Source: Cloacimonetes bacterium UBA5210
GTDB lineage: Bacteria > Cloacimonadota > Cloacimonadia > Cloacimonadales > Cloacimonadaceae
Length of the DNA stretch: 63,770 nucleotides
Direction of reading: 5' to 3'
Assembly: GCA_002412625.1 (NCBI GenBank)
Contig: DHVK01000024.1
Location: 1 to 63,770, forward strand
Positions 8,215 to 16,311 of the stretch are shown here, one piece after another; the first letter of the stretch is position 1; every line of letters starts with the position of its first letter. The position numbers and the translations under genes are program-made. The notes under the pieces are model-generated. The model was not told the origin of the DNA and made no database searches. It saw nothing but the letters and a program-made list of their open reading frames with translations.

Positions 8215-10254
8215 TTAGCCTTGTTCCATCTCGATCAGGGGGATATTCAGTTCTTCAGTGCCGGGGATCACGAAGCGGCCGTCGCGGATGATATCCGTTG
8301 CGGAGCCATCTTCCTGAACGGCGCAGATGAAATGTAGCATCTCATAAGGCAGCGTGATATCTGTATGATGCATCAGATAGGCATTCACGGGGTCTTCCTT
8401 GCGGGTGGCAGAGTGCTCGTTTTCCACGGCGATCATTTCCTTGCCATTCACAAAGCTGGGGTGAGGGGCGTCTTCTTCGTGGCTGAAACAGGTGTCACCG
8501 ATGGCGAAGTGGGGTCCCATCTTTTCTATGATCAGAATCGGCAGCAGCTCCATGATGCCATATTTCTTTGACATCTGGTAGGCGGCGGTATTGGTGCCGA
8601 TGGCAAACTCTCCGATGGGCAGGCTTTTGTGGGGGAGCAACAGGTTTTCGAAGACATACTTGCGTGCTTCTTCCGGGTCCGCGTAATTGGTGCAAGAATA
8701 GTCCTTTACCCAGCCGTCTTCGAACTCGATCTTCAGGTTATAGTAGCGCAGGGAGCCCAGATAGATATCTTCCACGTGCAGGATGCCGGTAGTGCCTTTC
8801 AAGACCGGGGAAGTAAACACTTCACCCACCGGGATATTGACATCGGCAACGCAGTTTTCGAAGAGGGTTTCGCGAGTGGGATCGTTCAGACGGTGCATCT
8901 GCACTTTGATGTCGGTTTGGTTGCCGTCCTTGCCTTTTACGTGCACATAGGCCGCGGTATCCAGCACATCAATGATCTTCTGTTGGATGGTAGCGTAGCG
9001 CTTGCTATCCAGCAGATTGATGCGCAGAGTATCGGCAAATATCTCCGGGAACATTTCACCGATCTCGGTGGAAGGGAAGGCGATGATGGTGAAACTGGCT
9101 TCGTCGCGCTTGTAATATGAATAGTAGAGCTGACCGCTGCGGGCCTGGAGCTCGCGCATCAGTTGTTGTTGCTCTTCGTTCAGCTTTAAGGTGGTGGATT
9201 TATTGACGGGGCTAAACGGAGTCTCGCCAAAGAGTTCCACATAGATGGGGCCGGCTTGCAGAGCGATCTGATCTTTCATCTCTTCCATGACTGATTGGCT
9301 GATATTCAGGGATTTCTCCACGTGCTCGCGGTCCAGGATGAGGGCGGAATCGTAGCGGTGATCATAGGGATATTGGCGGTTCACGCCGTTGCCGTGGGGT
9401 TGCGGCACCAAAGCGCTGATGCCGATGTTTTCCAGTTCATCGATGATCAATCTGCCCAGGGCTTCCATGCCGATGGGGATCATGAGATTGGCAAACTTCT
9501 TTTTCTTATAGTCCTTTTTGGCGCGGACAAAGCCATCGACCCAGCTTTGGACCACGAATCGGGCGATCGCCGCGAGCTCCTGCGGAGGGTATGCCGCGAT
9601 GAACTGCGCCATTTCCAGATCGTATTTGCTAAGATAGACACCGTAGCGATACATGTAGCGCATATCATCCAGATCGGCATCGCGCACGATCTTGTAGAAA
9701 TAGTTGTTTTCAGGGGAGTAGCGTTGAGCGTAGGTGGCTTGCACCTGCAGTTCATGATCTCGCTTTGATTCTCTTTTATAGATGTCCCAAAGGGCGTCAT
9801 AGTCCTCTTTGTCCGGGCTTTCCCACAAGGCAAAAAAGAGGGTCAGGGCATTGCGGATACTAATGAAATTGTTATCGATACCGTGGCGGCGGATAGCTCC
9901 CGCGGGGGAAGAAATCGCGCTGAGCAGGGGACCCAGCTTGGGGCCATAGAGTTTCACGGCATAATCCGGGTTTTGGATGCAGGCCTCATATCCTTCGTTC
10001 GGCATTAAGTGACTGTATACATCTGCATAAAGGCTTTCGAGCTCTTTATGGGAAGTGTTTTTCAGCAAGGGATCTTGTTCCAGGAGGCGAACATAGTCCC
10101 AGGATAAAAGAGCGATCTTCCGGTAGTGGTCAAAGAATTCTCCCAGGGGCGCATCGGTGGATACGTTCAGGGCGCGCAGTTGTTCTGCCAGCAAAGCGCA
10201 TTCCGCTTTGGGAGCATTGATTTTGTCCATAATTTGTCGATAATCCAGAGCCAT
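8215..10254 (-). CDS. M29-family metallo-aminopeptidase (long form)
   Basis: 679 residues. The C-terminal third carries the thermophilic aminopeptidase (AmpS/AmpT, M29) metal-binding pattern: NIPVGEVF with Glu478, IGEFAIG with Glu549, IIEKMGPHFAIG with Glu577 and His582, and HHTDIT with His630 and Asp632. All expected ligands are present, so it should be an active di-metal aminopeptidase acting on peptides in the cytoplasm; no signal peptide is seen. M29 enzymes are usually about 410 residues, so the N-terminal ~270 residues, helical and without a recognised motif, are an extension. The start is ATG 10254 behind GAGGTAA. It follows rex after a terminator and so may have its own promoter. Confidence 0.85.
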   Translation of the reverse strand: MALDYRQIMDKINAPKAECALLAEQLRALNVSTDAPLGEFFDHYRKIALLSWDYVRLLEQDPLLKNTSHKELESLYADVYSHLMPNEGYEACIQNPDYAVKLYGPKLGPLLSAISSPAGAIRRHGIDNNFISIRNALTLFFALWESPDKEDYDALWDIYKRESKRDHELQVQATYAQRYSPENNYFYKIVRDADLDDMRYMYRYGVYLSKYDLEMAQFIAAYPPQELAAIARFVVQSWVDGFVRAKKDYKKKKFANLMIPIGMEALGRLIIDELENIGISALVPQPHGNGVNRQYPYDHRYDSALILDREHVEKSLNISQSVMEEMKDQIALQAGPIYVELFGETPFSPVNKSTTLKLNEEQQQLMRELQARSGQLYYSYYKRDEASFTIIAFPSTEIGEMFPEIFADTLRINLLDSKRYATIQQKIIDVLDTAAYVHVKGKDGNQTDIKVQMHRLNDPTRETLFENCVADVNIPVGEVFTSPVLKGTTGILHVEDIYLGSLRYYNLKIEFEDGWVKDYSCTNYADPEEARKYVFENLLLPHKSLPIGEFAIGTNTAAYQMSKKYGIMELLPILIIEKMGPHFAIGDTCFSHEEDAPHPSFVNGKEMIAVENEHSATRKEDPVNAYLMHHTDITLPYEMLHFICAVQEDGSATDIIRDGRFVIPGTEELNIPLIEMEQG

Positions 10255-10320
10255 AGTTTTTACCTCGATTTGGTTCTAATATGTATTTAACTGCCTATCT
10301 TGCCAATGCTCCGCAAAGGC

Positions 10321-10357
10321 AAAAATTAAGCCCGGAGAGGGTTTTCCCCATCCGGGC
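10321..10357 (-). terminator. Terminator after rex
   Basis: Stem GCCCGGA (10330-10336) / TCCGGGC (10351-10357), followed on the minus strand by TTAATTTTT. It sits between the rex stop at 10368 and the M29 start at 10254. Confidence 0.75.
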
Positions 10358-10367
10358 AGGAATCTTA

Positions 10368-10988
10368 TTAGTGTTGCTCTGCCAGGCGGCGAGAAAGCAC
10401 GGCCAGGGAAGCAAACATATCCACATATTCTACGATGATATCCAGAGGCACGATGATCTTGTGCGGCGTGAAATTCCAGATGGCTTTGATGCCGCTGTGA
10501 ACCATGATGTCCGCGATGAGCTGCGCGGTATCCGGGGGCACGGTGATGATCCCGATGCGGATATTTTGTTTTTGGGCCATGGCGGTGAGCTCCAGAGCGG
10601 AAAACACCGGGACGCCGTGCACCTTGGTGCCGATCAGATTGGGGTCGTTATCGAACCCGGCAACGATGGAGAGGCCGCGTTGTGAGAATTCCTGATAGCC
10701 CAAAAGCGCGCTGCCCAGATGCCCCACGCCGACCAATATGCTGGAAGAGGTATCGCTCCAGTTCAGCAGTTCTTCGATCGCTTTTTGCAAGGGGTTGACT
10801 AAGTATCCGGTCTTACCGGCGCTGATGTTTGTGTATGCGATATCCTTGCGGACAAGGGTCTGGTGGATATCGGCAAACACGGAGATCTTGGTGGCTGAAA
10901 CTTCTTTCAGCCCGGCCTTTTTCAGACGCTTGAGCACTTCCAGATATTGGGGCAGTCGTTTCAAGGTGGAAGTAGGGATCTTTTCCAT
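10368..10988 (-). CDS. rex: Redox-sensing transcriptional repressor Rex
   Basis: 206 residues, standard Rex length. The N-terminal winged helix (about residues 1-80: IPTSTLKRLPQYL, KISVFADIHQTLVRKDI) binds DNA. The C-terminal Rossmann domain has the NADH site GVGHLG at residues 87-92 and the acidic AGFDNDP loop. Rex senses the NADH/NAD+ ratio and represses fermentation and respiration genes when the ratio is low. It starts 11 bp after the DUF6754-type gene above it and is likely co-transcribed with that membrane cluster, an interesting hint that the cluster is redox-linked. Start ATG 10988, site AAGGAGG. Confidence 0.93.
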   Translation of the reverse strand: MEKIPTSTLKRLPQYLEVLKRLKKAGLKEVSATKISVFADIHQTLVRKDIAYTNISAGKTGYLVNPLQKAIEELLNWSDTSSSILVGVGHLGSALLGYQEFSQRGLSIVAGFDNDPNLIGTKVHGVPVFSALELTAMAQKQNIRIGIITVPPDTAQLIADIMVHSGIKAIWNFTPHKIIVPLDIIVEYVDMFASLAVLSRRLAEQH

Positions 10989-10999
10989 GGTTTTCCTCC

Positions 11000-13753
11000 T
11001 TATTCCAGCGGGAAAATGTGAATGAACCAGCTGATGTTTAGGGTGGAGAGGATGGTGCCGACCACGATGCCTGTGATGATGAAGAGCTTGAAGTAATCCT
11101 GGGCTTTCAGCATGCTGACCATATCGGGGTTGTGCGATAGATAGGCGCTGGCGGCGTAGAATTCTTCACCGATGAGGGTGTAGTCGCAAGTAGTGATAAA
11201 GAACGGGATCTGGGTAACGGCGTCGGTAGCGGCGATCTGGATGGCTCCGGCCTGGTTTCCGGTTTCTGTGAGCAATAGTGCTTCTGCGTTGAAGAAGCCC
11301 ATGTAGAAGATCGTGGCAACCCGTTCGCGAACCGTGATGCCGTTTACACCGGCGCAGAAGGGGAATTGGTCGTAGCTTACAAAGAAGATATCGTTTTGGT
11401 TAAATGAATCCGGGCGTCCCACTTCGCTGTATGAAGTGGAGATGATTTCCTGCGCCAGCGGGAGCACCATGTAGTCGCAATGGGGGTTAATCAAACGGAT
11501 GTCGTATTCCGCGGTTTTCTTTGCCACCTGCGCCAAGATCATCAGGCTGGCGATGGTGCACACCTCTCCCAGTGAGCCCCAACCCGGAACAAACATCACC
11601 GGGCGACCCATCTCAGTGGCGCGGCCGATGGCGTTGTCGATTTCCTGCAAGCCGGCAATCGGGCGGATATATACTTCCTTCCGGCGGGTGATGACAATGG
11701 CATAAATCACCAACGCCACCAACAAGAACGAGGCCAAGAGGGTGAGGGTCATGTCTTTGTTGAACCATTGGGAAATCGGGTAGAACCAGACATTGCCATC
11801 TGCTTCGGTATAAACCTCAGATATCCGGAACGCGGATCTGGTGTCTGTGGCAACCAGTTTGAACTGGTAGCTGCGCCTGGCAATGTCGCGCCAGGAGAGC
11901 ATGATCTTGCGCCAGGCTTTGTCGCTTTTGGCTTCAGACGCTTCCAGATATGCGGGATGAGTGGTGATGAAATCGTATTCGCCCTTGAGATGATGCAGTT
12001 CGGCTTCGGTCTCGGGGTAGGCGCTTAAGTCCGGCATCGCTTCAATCTCGGTGATTCTGTCCATTCTGGCTTGCATCTCTTTGTTGAATGCTTCGCGGCT
12101 GAGCGGCACATCAAAGAAATAACCTTCTTCATCGTTCAGGGCGATGCCCAGACGCGGGTTGAAGAGGAATCTGGAGCTTTGGGTATCAAAACCAGAAATT
12201 GGGCGGAAGATGTTGTCTTCAAAGGGGATCATGTGGTCGTAGGTGCGGGTAAGGGCATTGGCACGCACTCCATTGGAGAAAGCCCAGTCCAGCTTTGATT
12301 TGCTGAGCACGTCAAAATAGAGTTTGCCGATGTTTGCATCGTTCACAAAGGTGCTTTGGGGCTGGAAGCGGCGGAAGTAGTCGTTATAGATGATTTCCTG
12401 GCTAACCACTTCGGGCTCATAGGCCTTACTCTTCAGCAGCAAGACCGAGATCTCGGCGTTGATGTGCCGGAGATCTTGATACTCTTTGGGGATGCGGAAC
12501 TGGAATACTTTGTCCACATAGTTTTCGGTAATGCTGCCGATCAATCTGCCGTCTTTGGTTTTGAAGGTGAACTTCACCTTGTCCACTGTGAAGTTCTCGT
12601 TTTCGGAGATCTCGTAGTTCAGCTTCAGCCTGTCGTGTTTCTTGCTGGTGTATTCAGCCAAAGTGATATAGGCCAGAGGTTTGCCGAAAGAGACCAGAAT
12701 GTTGTCGCCTTTGTCGTTGGGCTTGTCCATCACGGAAAACTGGGGAAGGGAGGGGATCTGATCCGCTCTCAGATGCCGGAAGCTGTTGGCCGCTACTGCA
12801 GCCATCTGCCCGGCATAATCGACGTAAGAAAGTAGCGCGGTATATTGTTCGGCGGGGTATTGACTGGCATCGAACTCTACACTGTGGTAATATACCGAGC
12901 TGGCAGACATATTGGGCACTTCAAAGATCTGGATGGCGGTATCCTGCCAGTTATCCGGCAATTGCCGGGGTTCCGGCATAGCTGATTTTGGGATCAGCCA
13001 GCCCTGCCAGGCCGCGATGTCGGAAGCGCTGTTTGGCGGCAACCATTCAAAGTTTACTTTTCCCTGGTCCGGATTGTAGCCCGCGTGCACGATGGCGGTG
13101 GCATCCGGTGGATTATCTTCCGGGGCGATTGCCAATACTTCGGATCCGGGATACACAAAGCCCCGCTCGTTTACTGCCGCAACGCTATAGTAATATGTGA
13201 TTCCCTCTTTGGGAATGGCATATACGCCTTCCATCTGGGTCAGCTTTAGCCCGGCAAAGAAGTCTTCTCCCTGCAGCAAGGGCTTGAAGCGTCTGTGCAG
13301 GTTGTTCGCTTTGGTGAGGGCAAAGACGTTGTAGCGATCCAGGATTGAGGCCAGGATCACAGAATCGATGGGGAATTTGCTGAGCAGGGGGCTGTTCTCC
13401 GGTTGATTCTTTTCCTTGCCGATGCGCATGGGTGAGGTTTCAAACTCGATCAGGGGTTGGTCACCGGTATCGTAGTAATACAAATATGGTGCCAAAACTC
13501 CCAGGCGGGGGTCCACTTCCAGATAGGTAAGCAAGAACAGGGAATCCGGGCTCACACCTCGATAGATGTTGTATTGGATAATGCGGTGTTCTTTGGATAG
13601 GGGTTTCCACTTCAAGATTACGCCGCTACCATCGTCGTTCGGCAGATCAGATACGCCGAAGTCCGAAATCAAACCGCTTAAGTCAGCGGCAAATGCAGAA
13701 GTCATGCTGAATAGAATCAGCATCATGATGCTTGCAAAAAGAGCTTTTTTCAT
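11000..13753 (-). CDS. FN3-like/DUF6754-type membrane protein B
   Basis: 917 residues. Signal peptide 1-22; an FN3-like domain near residues 25-75 (VILKWKPLSKEHRIIQYNIYRG) and more FN3-like segments to about 340; a long extracytoplasmic middle region; a membrane helix near 671-690; then a conserved cytoplasmic-looking domain (IRPIAGLQEIDNAIGRATEM, from about 697) ending in a second helix near 888-910. I recognise the C-terminal region as DUF6754-like. By my ungapped alignment the last 221 residues are about 60% identical to those of the gene at 16312-19215. Fifth gene of the cluster, preceding rex by 11 bp. No enzymatic motif was found; function unknown. Confidence 0.8.
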   Translation of the reverse strand: MKKALFASIMMLILFSMTSAFAADLSGLISDFGVSDLPNDDGSGVILKWKPLSKEHRIIQYNIYRGVSPDSLFLLTYLEVDPRLGVLAPYLYYYDTGDQPLIEFETSPMRIGKEKNQPENSPLLSKFPIDSVILASILDRYNVFALTKANNLHRRFKPLLQGEDFFAGLKLTQMEGVYAIPKEGITYYYSVAAVNERGFVYPGSEVLAIAPEDNPPDATAIVHAGYNPDQGKVNFEWLPPNSASDIAAWQGWLIPKSAMPEPRQLPDNWQDTAIQIFEVPNMSASSVYYHSVEFDASQYPAEQYTALLSYVDYAGQMAAVAANSFRHLRADQIPSLPQFSVMDKPNDKGDNILVSFGKPLAYITLAEYTSKKHDRLKLNYEISENENFTVDKVKFTFKTKDGRLIGSITENYVDKVFQFRIPKEYQDLRHINAEISVLLLKSKAYEPEVVSQEIIYNDYFRRFQPQSTFVNDANIGKLYFDVLSKSKLDWAFSNGVRANALTRTYDHMIPFEDNIFRPISGFDTQSSRFLFNPRLGIALNDEEGYFFDVPLSREAFNKEMQARMDRITEIEAMPDLSAYPETEAELHHLKGEYDFITTHPAYLEASEAKSDKAWRKIMLSWRDIARRSYQFKLVATDTRSAFRISEVYTEADGNVWFYPISQWFNKDMTLTLLASFLLVALVIYAIVITRRKEVYIRPIAGLQEIDNAIGRATEMGRPVMFVPGWGSLGEVCTIASLMILAQVAKKTAEYDIRLINPHCDYMVLPLAQEIISTSYSEVGRPDSFNQNDIFFVSYDQFPFCAGVNGITVRERVATIFYMGFFNAEALLLTETGNQAGAIQIAATDAVTQIPFFITTCDYTLIGEEFYAASAYLSHNPDMVSMLKAQDYFKLFIITGIVVGTILSTLNISWFIHIFPLE

Positions 13754-13810
13754 TTGTTCCCCAAAGAAGGGCTGTTAAATATGCGGGTTTCCCCGCCACG
13801 CTGTAAAAAG

Positions 13811-13838
13811 AAAGTCCCGGCGCAGCTAACGCCGCGCC
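13811..13838 (-). terminator. Possible attenuator inside the DUF6754 cluster
   Basis: An 8-bp stem GGCGCAGC (13819-13826) / GCCGCGCC (13831-13838) with one G-T pair, followed on the minus strand by GGGACTTTCTTTTT. It lies in the 100-bp gap between the 200-residue membrane gene and the 917-residue gene. It could partly terminate transcription and set the ratio of the two halves of the cluster. Confidence 0.5.
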
Positions 13839-13853
13839 AGGATTATCTCTATA

Positions 13854-14456
13854 TTACTTCAGGATGCCAAAGACATCGTTGACCAAGAACTGAATACGTC
13901 CGATCAACAGCGAGATACGAGCCATCACGGTGAGTCCGAAGGAAGCACCGAAACCGATCATCATGTACCACTTGCCCACATTCACAAACTTCCCGTAGAT
14001 CCCGCTATGGGCTTTGGAGAAGAAGAAATAGAGCAACACGGCGATAGTGCCGACGAAGATCAGGAACAGGTTCACCGTCTCGATCGGGACCATTGCCTGG
14101 CGCATCTGCACCAAGATACTGGCGTGTATGCCCATAGGGACGGCCATACCCACGCCCATCATCGAAAAAGCGATCGGGTAGCGGGAAAGCCAGGCCAGCT
14201 TGCGGGAAAAGCGGAACAGATACAACATGCCCATAATGGCCGGGATAATCAGCACGAACTGATGTTTGATCACGATGGTTTGCCACACGTAGGGAACAAA
14301 CACGCGATTGTAAGTATAGACCAAACCATAGCCCAGGGAGATGCCCACAAGCATCTGCTCGGCAGCTTGGTAGAAGGGGTTATCTTTATACAGGAAGGAG
14401 AAGATGCACAGCGTGAAGAAGGCTCCTACCAGATTACTGAATATTTCGAAACTCAT
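13854..14456 (-). CDS. Multi-pass membrane protein of the DUF6754 cluster (200 aa)
   Basis: 200 residues with about six hydrophobic segments. A conserved-looking stretch SFLYKDNPFYQAAEQMLVGI lies in the first 40 residues, followed by SLGYGLVYTYNRVF and a C-terminal region (MIGFGASFGLTVMARISLLI). I recognise no named family or catalytic motif. The start is ATG 14456, 12 bp below the stop of the 393-residue gene, with a GAGGAGC site (AAGAGGAGCGCGAA). The gene order and lack of gaps place it in one membrane complex with its neighbours; that is inference. Confidence 0.75.
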   Translation of the reverse strand: MSFEIFSNLVGAFFTLCIFSFLYKDNPFYQAAEQMLVGISLGYGLVYTYNRVFVPYVWQTIVIKHQFVLIIPAIMGMLYLFRFSRKLAWLSRYPIAFSMMGVGMAVPMGIHASILVQMRQAMVPIETVNLFLIFVGTIAVLLYFFFSKAHSGIYGKFVNVGKWYMMIGFGASFGLTVMARISLLIGRIQFLVNDVFGILK

Positions 14457-14468
14457 TTCGCGCTCCTC

Positions 14469-15650
14469 TTAGTTCTTTGCCGCTCGGGCTTTTTGGATGA
14501 AGTAACCGACGTTACCCATGATGATGAACAGGATGATCATGATGTGCGCGACACTCTGGGCGTTCATGCCGATCCGCGCCACCTTGAATTTGTACAGGGT
14601 GTTACGGGTCAGGCGATCAATCTCGCGATACATCAGTTCGCCCATTTGGTCACGTAATTCAGGAGTGATCTGAGTGATATCAATCACCGCCATTCCTTCT
14701 TCGTCACTGCGCAGGCTGTTCAGCAGGGCAATGTTATCCGGATACTTCGCGCTGAAGGCGGCAAACTCTTCCGGGGTAAACACAGCTCTGGTCTGAGTAG
14801 TGATGAGGGAGAGTTCCTTGCTGGATTCATCATCCAGGATCTCGCGGCCGAAGGGGCGTCCGGGCAGGATCTTGTTACCATCTTCGTCCATGGTGAGGGT
14901 ATAATCGATCTTCGGATCATGATAAGCGGCGAAGACATCCACCAGCTTCTCATATTCAGCAGCGCCTTTGAGGCCGGAGAGCATACCGATCAGCTGGCCG
15001 GATTGCAGATAGGGATACATATCTGCCGCCATCACCGCGGTCACGCCGACAGCCACGTTCAAGCCGTATTTCGGGCGGGCATAAGTGATCCACATACCAC
15101 CGGCGGCGGATCCGGAAAACTCGATTGCCAGGTTCATTTCGCTGTAGTTGTTGATACCTTTCATGATGGGCAGGTTTTCCAGTTTGCGACCCTCAGCGTC
15201 TGTATTCATGGTATTGGCGATGTTGTCGCCCATACCCAGCACCATCGCGAAGGCCTGAGGTTTGTAACCGAAGTTACAGTAATCCACACCGCTCTGGATA
15301 TTCGGGAATTCTTCTTTTACTGTATTGATCGCGAAATCGATGATCGGAGCGCCGGCAGGGAACCAGGTGAGGGTAAAGACCTTCACATTACGTTCAAAAG
15401 CATGGCGCAGGATCGCGACTTCCATCGGAAACAGTTCCGGCATGGTTGCAGCATCGTGATAGAAGCTCATCAGGATAGCGCGGTCTTCGCGCCCGGCAAA
15501 GCTGTCGATCATCTGATACAGATTTTCCGTGGGCGGAGTGGTCACGTTATCCGAATTATAGGGAATCATCAACGGGATAATAATAGCCAGTGCTACAACG
15601 ATGTAGATCCAGCGGCGGTCCAGTTTTTGCATTCTTTCAAAGATAGTCAT
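14469..15650 (-). CDS. Bitopic membrane protein of the DUF6754 cluster (393 aa)
   Basis: 393 residues with one helix near the N-terminus (WIYIVVALAIIIPLMIPY, about 14-31) and one at the C-terminus (SVAHIMIILFIIMGNVGYFI, about 366-385). Between them lies a large soluble domain with alternating helices and strands (AILMSFYHDAATMPELFPME, NVKVFTLTWFPAG, YGLNVAVGVTAVMAADMYPY) suggesting an alpha/beta fold, presumably outside the cytoplasm. I do not recognise the family. The fold impression comes from pattern reading only. Start ATG 15650; the site is TGAGGTAAG. It is the third gene of the cluster. Confidence 0.75.
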   Translation of the reverse strand: MTIFERMQKLDRRWIYIVVALAIIIPLMIPYNSDNVTTPPTENLYQMIDSFAGREDRAILMSFYHDAATMPELFPMEVAILRHAFERNVKVFTLTWFPAGAPIIDFAINTVKEEFPNIQSGVDYCNFGYKPQAFAMVLGMGDNIANTMNTDAEGRKLENLPIMKGINNYSEMNLAIEFSGSAAGGMWITYARPKYGLNVAVGVTAVMAADMYPYLQSGQLIGMLSGLKGAAEYEKLVDVFAAYHDPKIDYTLTMDEDGNKILPGRPFGREILDDESSKELSLITTQTRAVFTPEEFAAFSAKYPDNIALLNSLRSDEEGMAVIDITQITPELRDQMGELMYREIDRLTRNTLYKFKVARIGMNAQSVAHIMIILFIIMGNVGYFIQKARAAKN

Positions 15651-15669
15651 TTTCTTACCTCACCTTGGA

Positions 15670-16299
15670 TCAATCACCGCCGCCCAGATATGAGCGTTCG
15701 ATGCCTAACAATATTTTCAGCGATGTTGCCACCGAGCCCAGTCCTACGCCCAGCATGATGCCGCGCTTGGAAGCAAGGTTCGGAACGTCCAGAATCCACT
15801 GTGAAACAGCGGGCAGGTGTTTGGAAATCTGCACACCCAGGGGTACCTGAGCCAGCATCACCACGATGGCTGCCACCAACAGCACGGTTGCTTCCGGAGA
15901 GCGGGCACGGAAGGCCTTGTACGCGGCGGATGCCATATAGAAAGCCAAGAGCGAGAACATAGTGGCGCTCATCGGCATTTGCATGTTTTCGAACATCCAC
16001 ATAAACAGGCTTCCCTTCTGAATGCCGCCAATGAAACCAGCCAAGCAGGTAATCAAGAAGCTGCCGAAGAAGAAATAGCTGAATTGCCATTTCGGGGCTT
16101 TTCTTTTGATTTTACTGGAGTGCATCATGCTGAGCGAGATCACGCCCAGAAGCATCGCGAAGGATGATGAGGCCATCGCCCACGGTAGATAGAATTGGTT
16201 GTAGAACACTTCCTGGAGCACATAGTGAGGGCTGAATGCCCATGTGACCCAGACCAGTCCTCCAAGAATTACGATTAGTAATGGAATTGTCTTCTTCAT
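15670..16299 (-). CDS. Multi-pass membrane protein of the DUF6754 cluster (209 aa)
   Basis: 209 residues with about five or six membrane segments: residues 5-25, 40-57, 75-93, 112-125 and 140-156, and a weakly hydrophobic Gly-rich helix near 185-200. Short basic loops (SSKIKRKAPK, FRARSPE) suggest cytoplasmic turns. It ends in ERSYLGGGD. No named family is recognised. It begins 12 bp below the first DUF6754-type gene with a GAGGTTTTC site, so it is surely co-transcribed. Confidence 0.75.
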   Translation of the reverse strand: MKKTIPLLIVILGGLVWVTWAFSPHYVLQEVFYNQFYLPWAMASSSFAMLLGVISLSMMHSSKIKRKAPKWQFSYFFFGSFLITCLAGFIGGIQKGSLFMWMFENMQMPMSATMFSLLAFYMASAAYKAFRARSPEATVLLVAAIVVMLAQVPLGVQISKHLPAVSQWILDVPNLASKRGIMLGVGLGSVATSLKILLGIERSYLGGGD

Positions 16300-16311
16300 T
16301 GAAAACCTCGT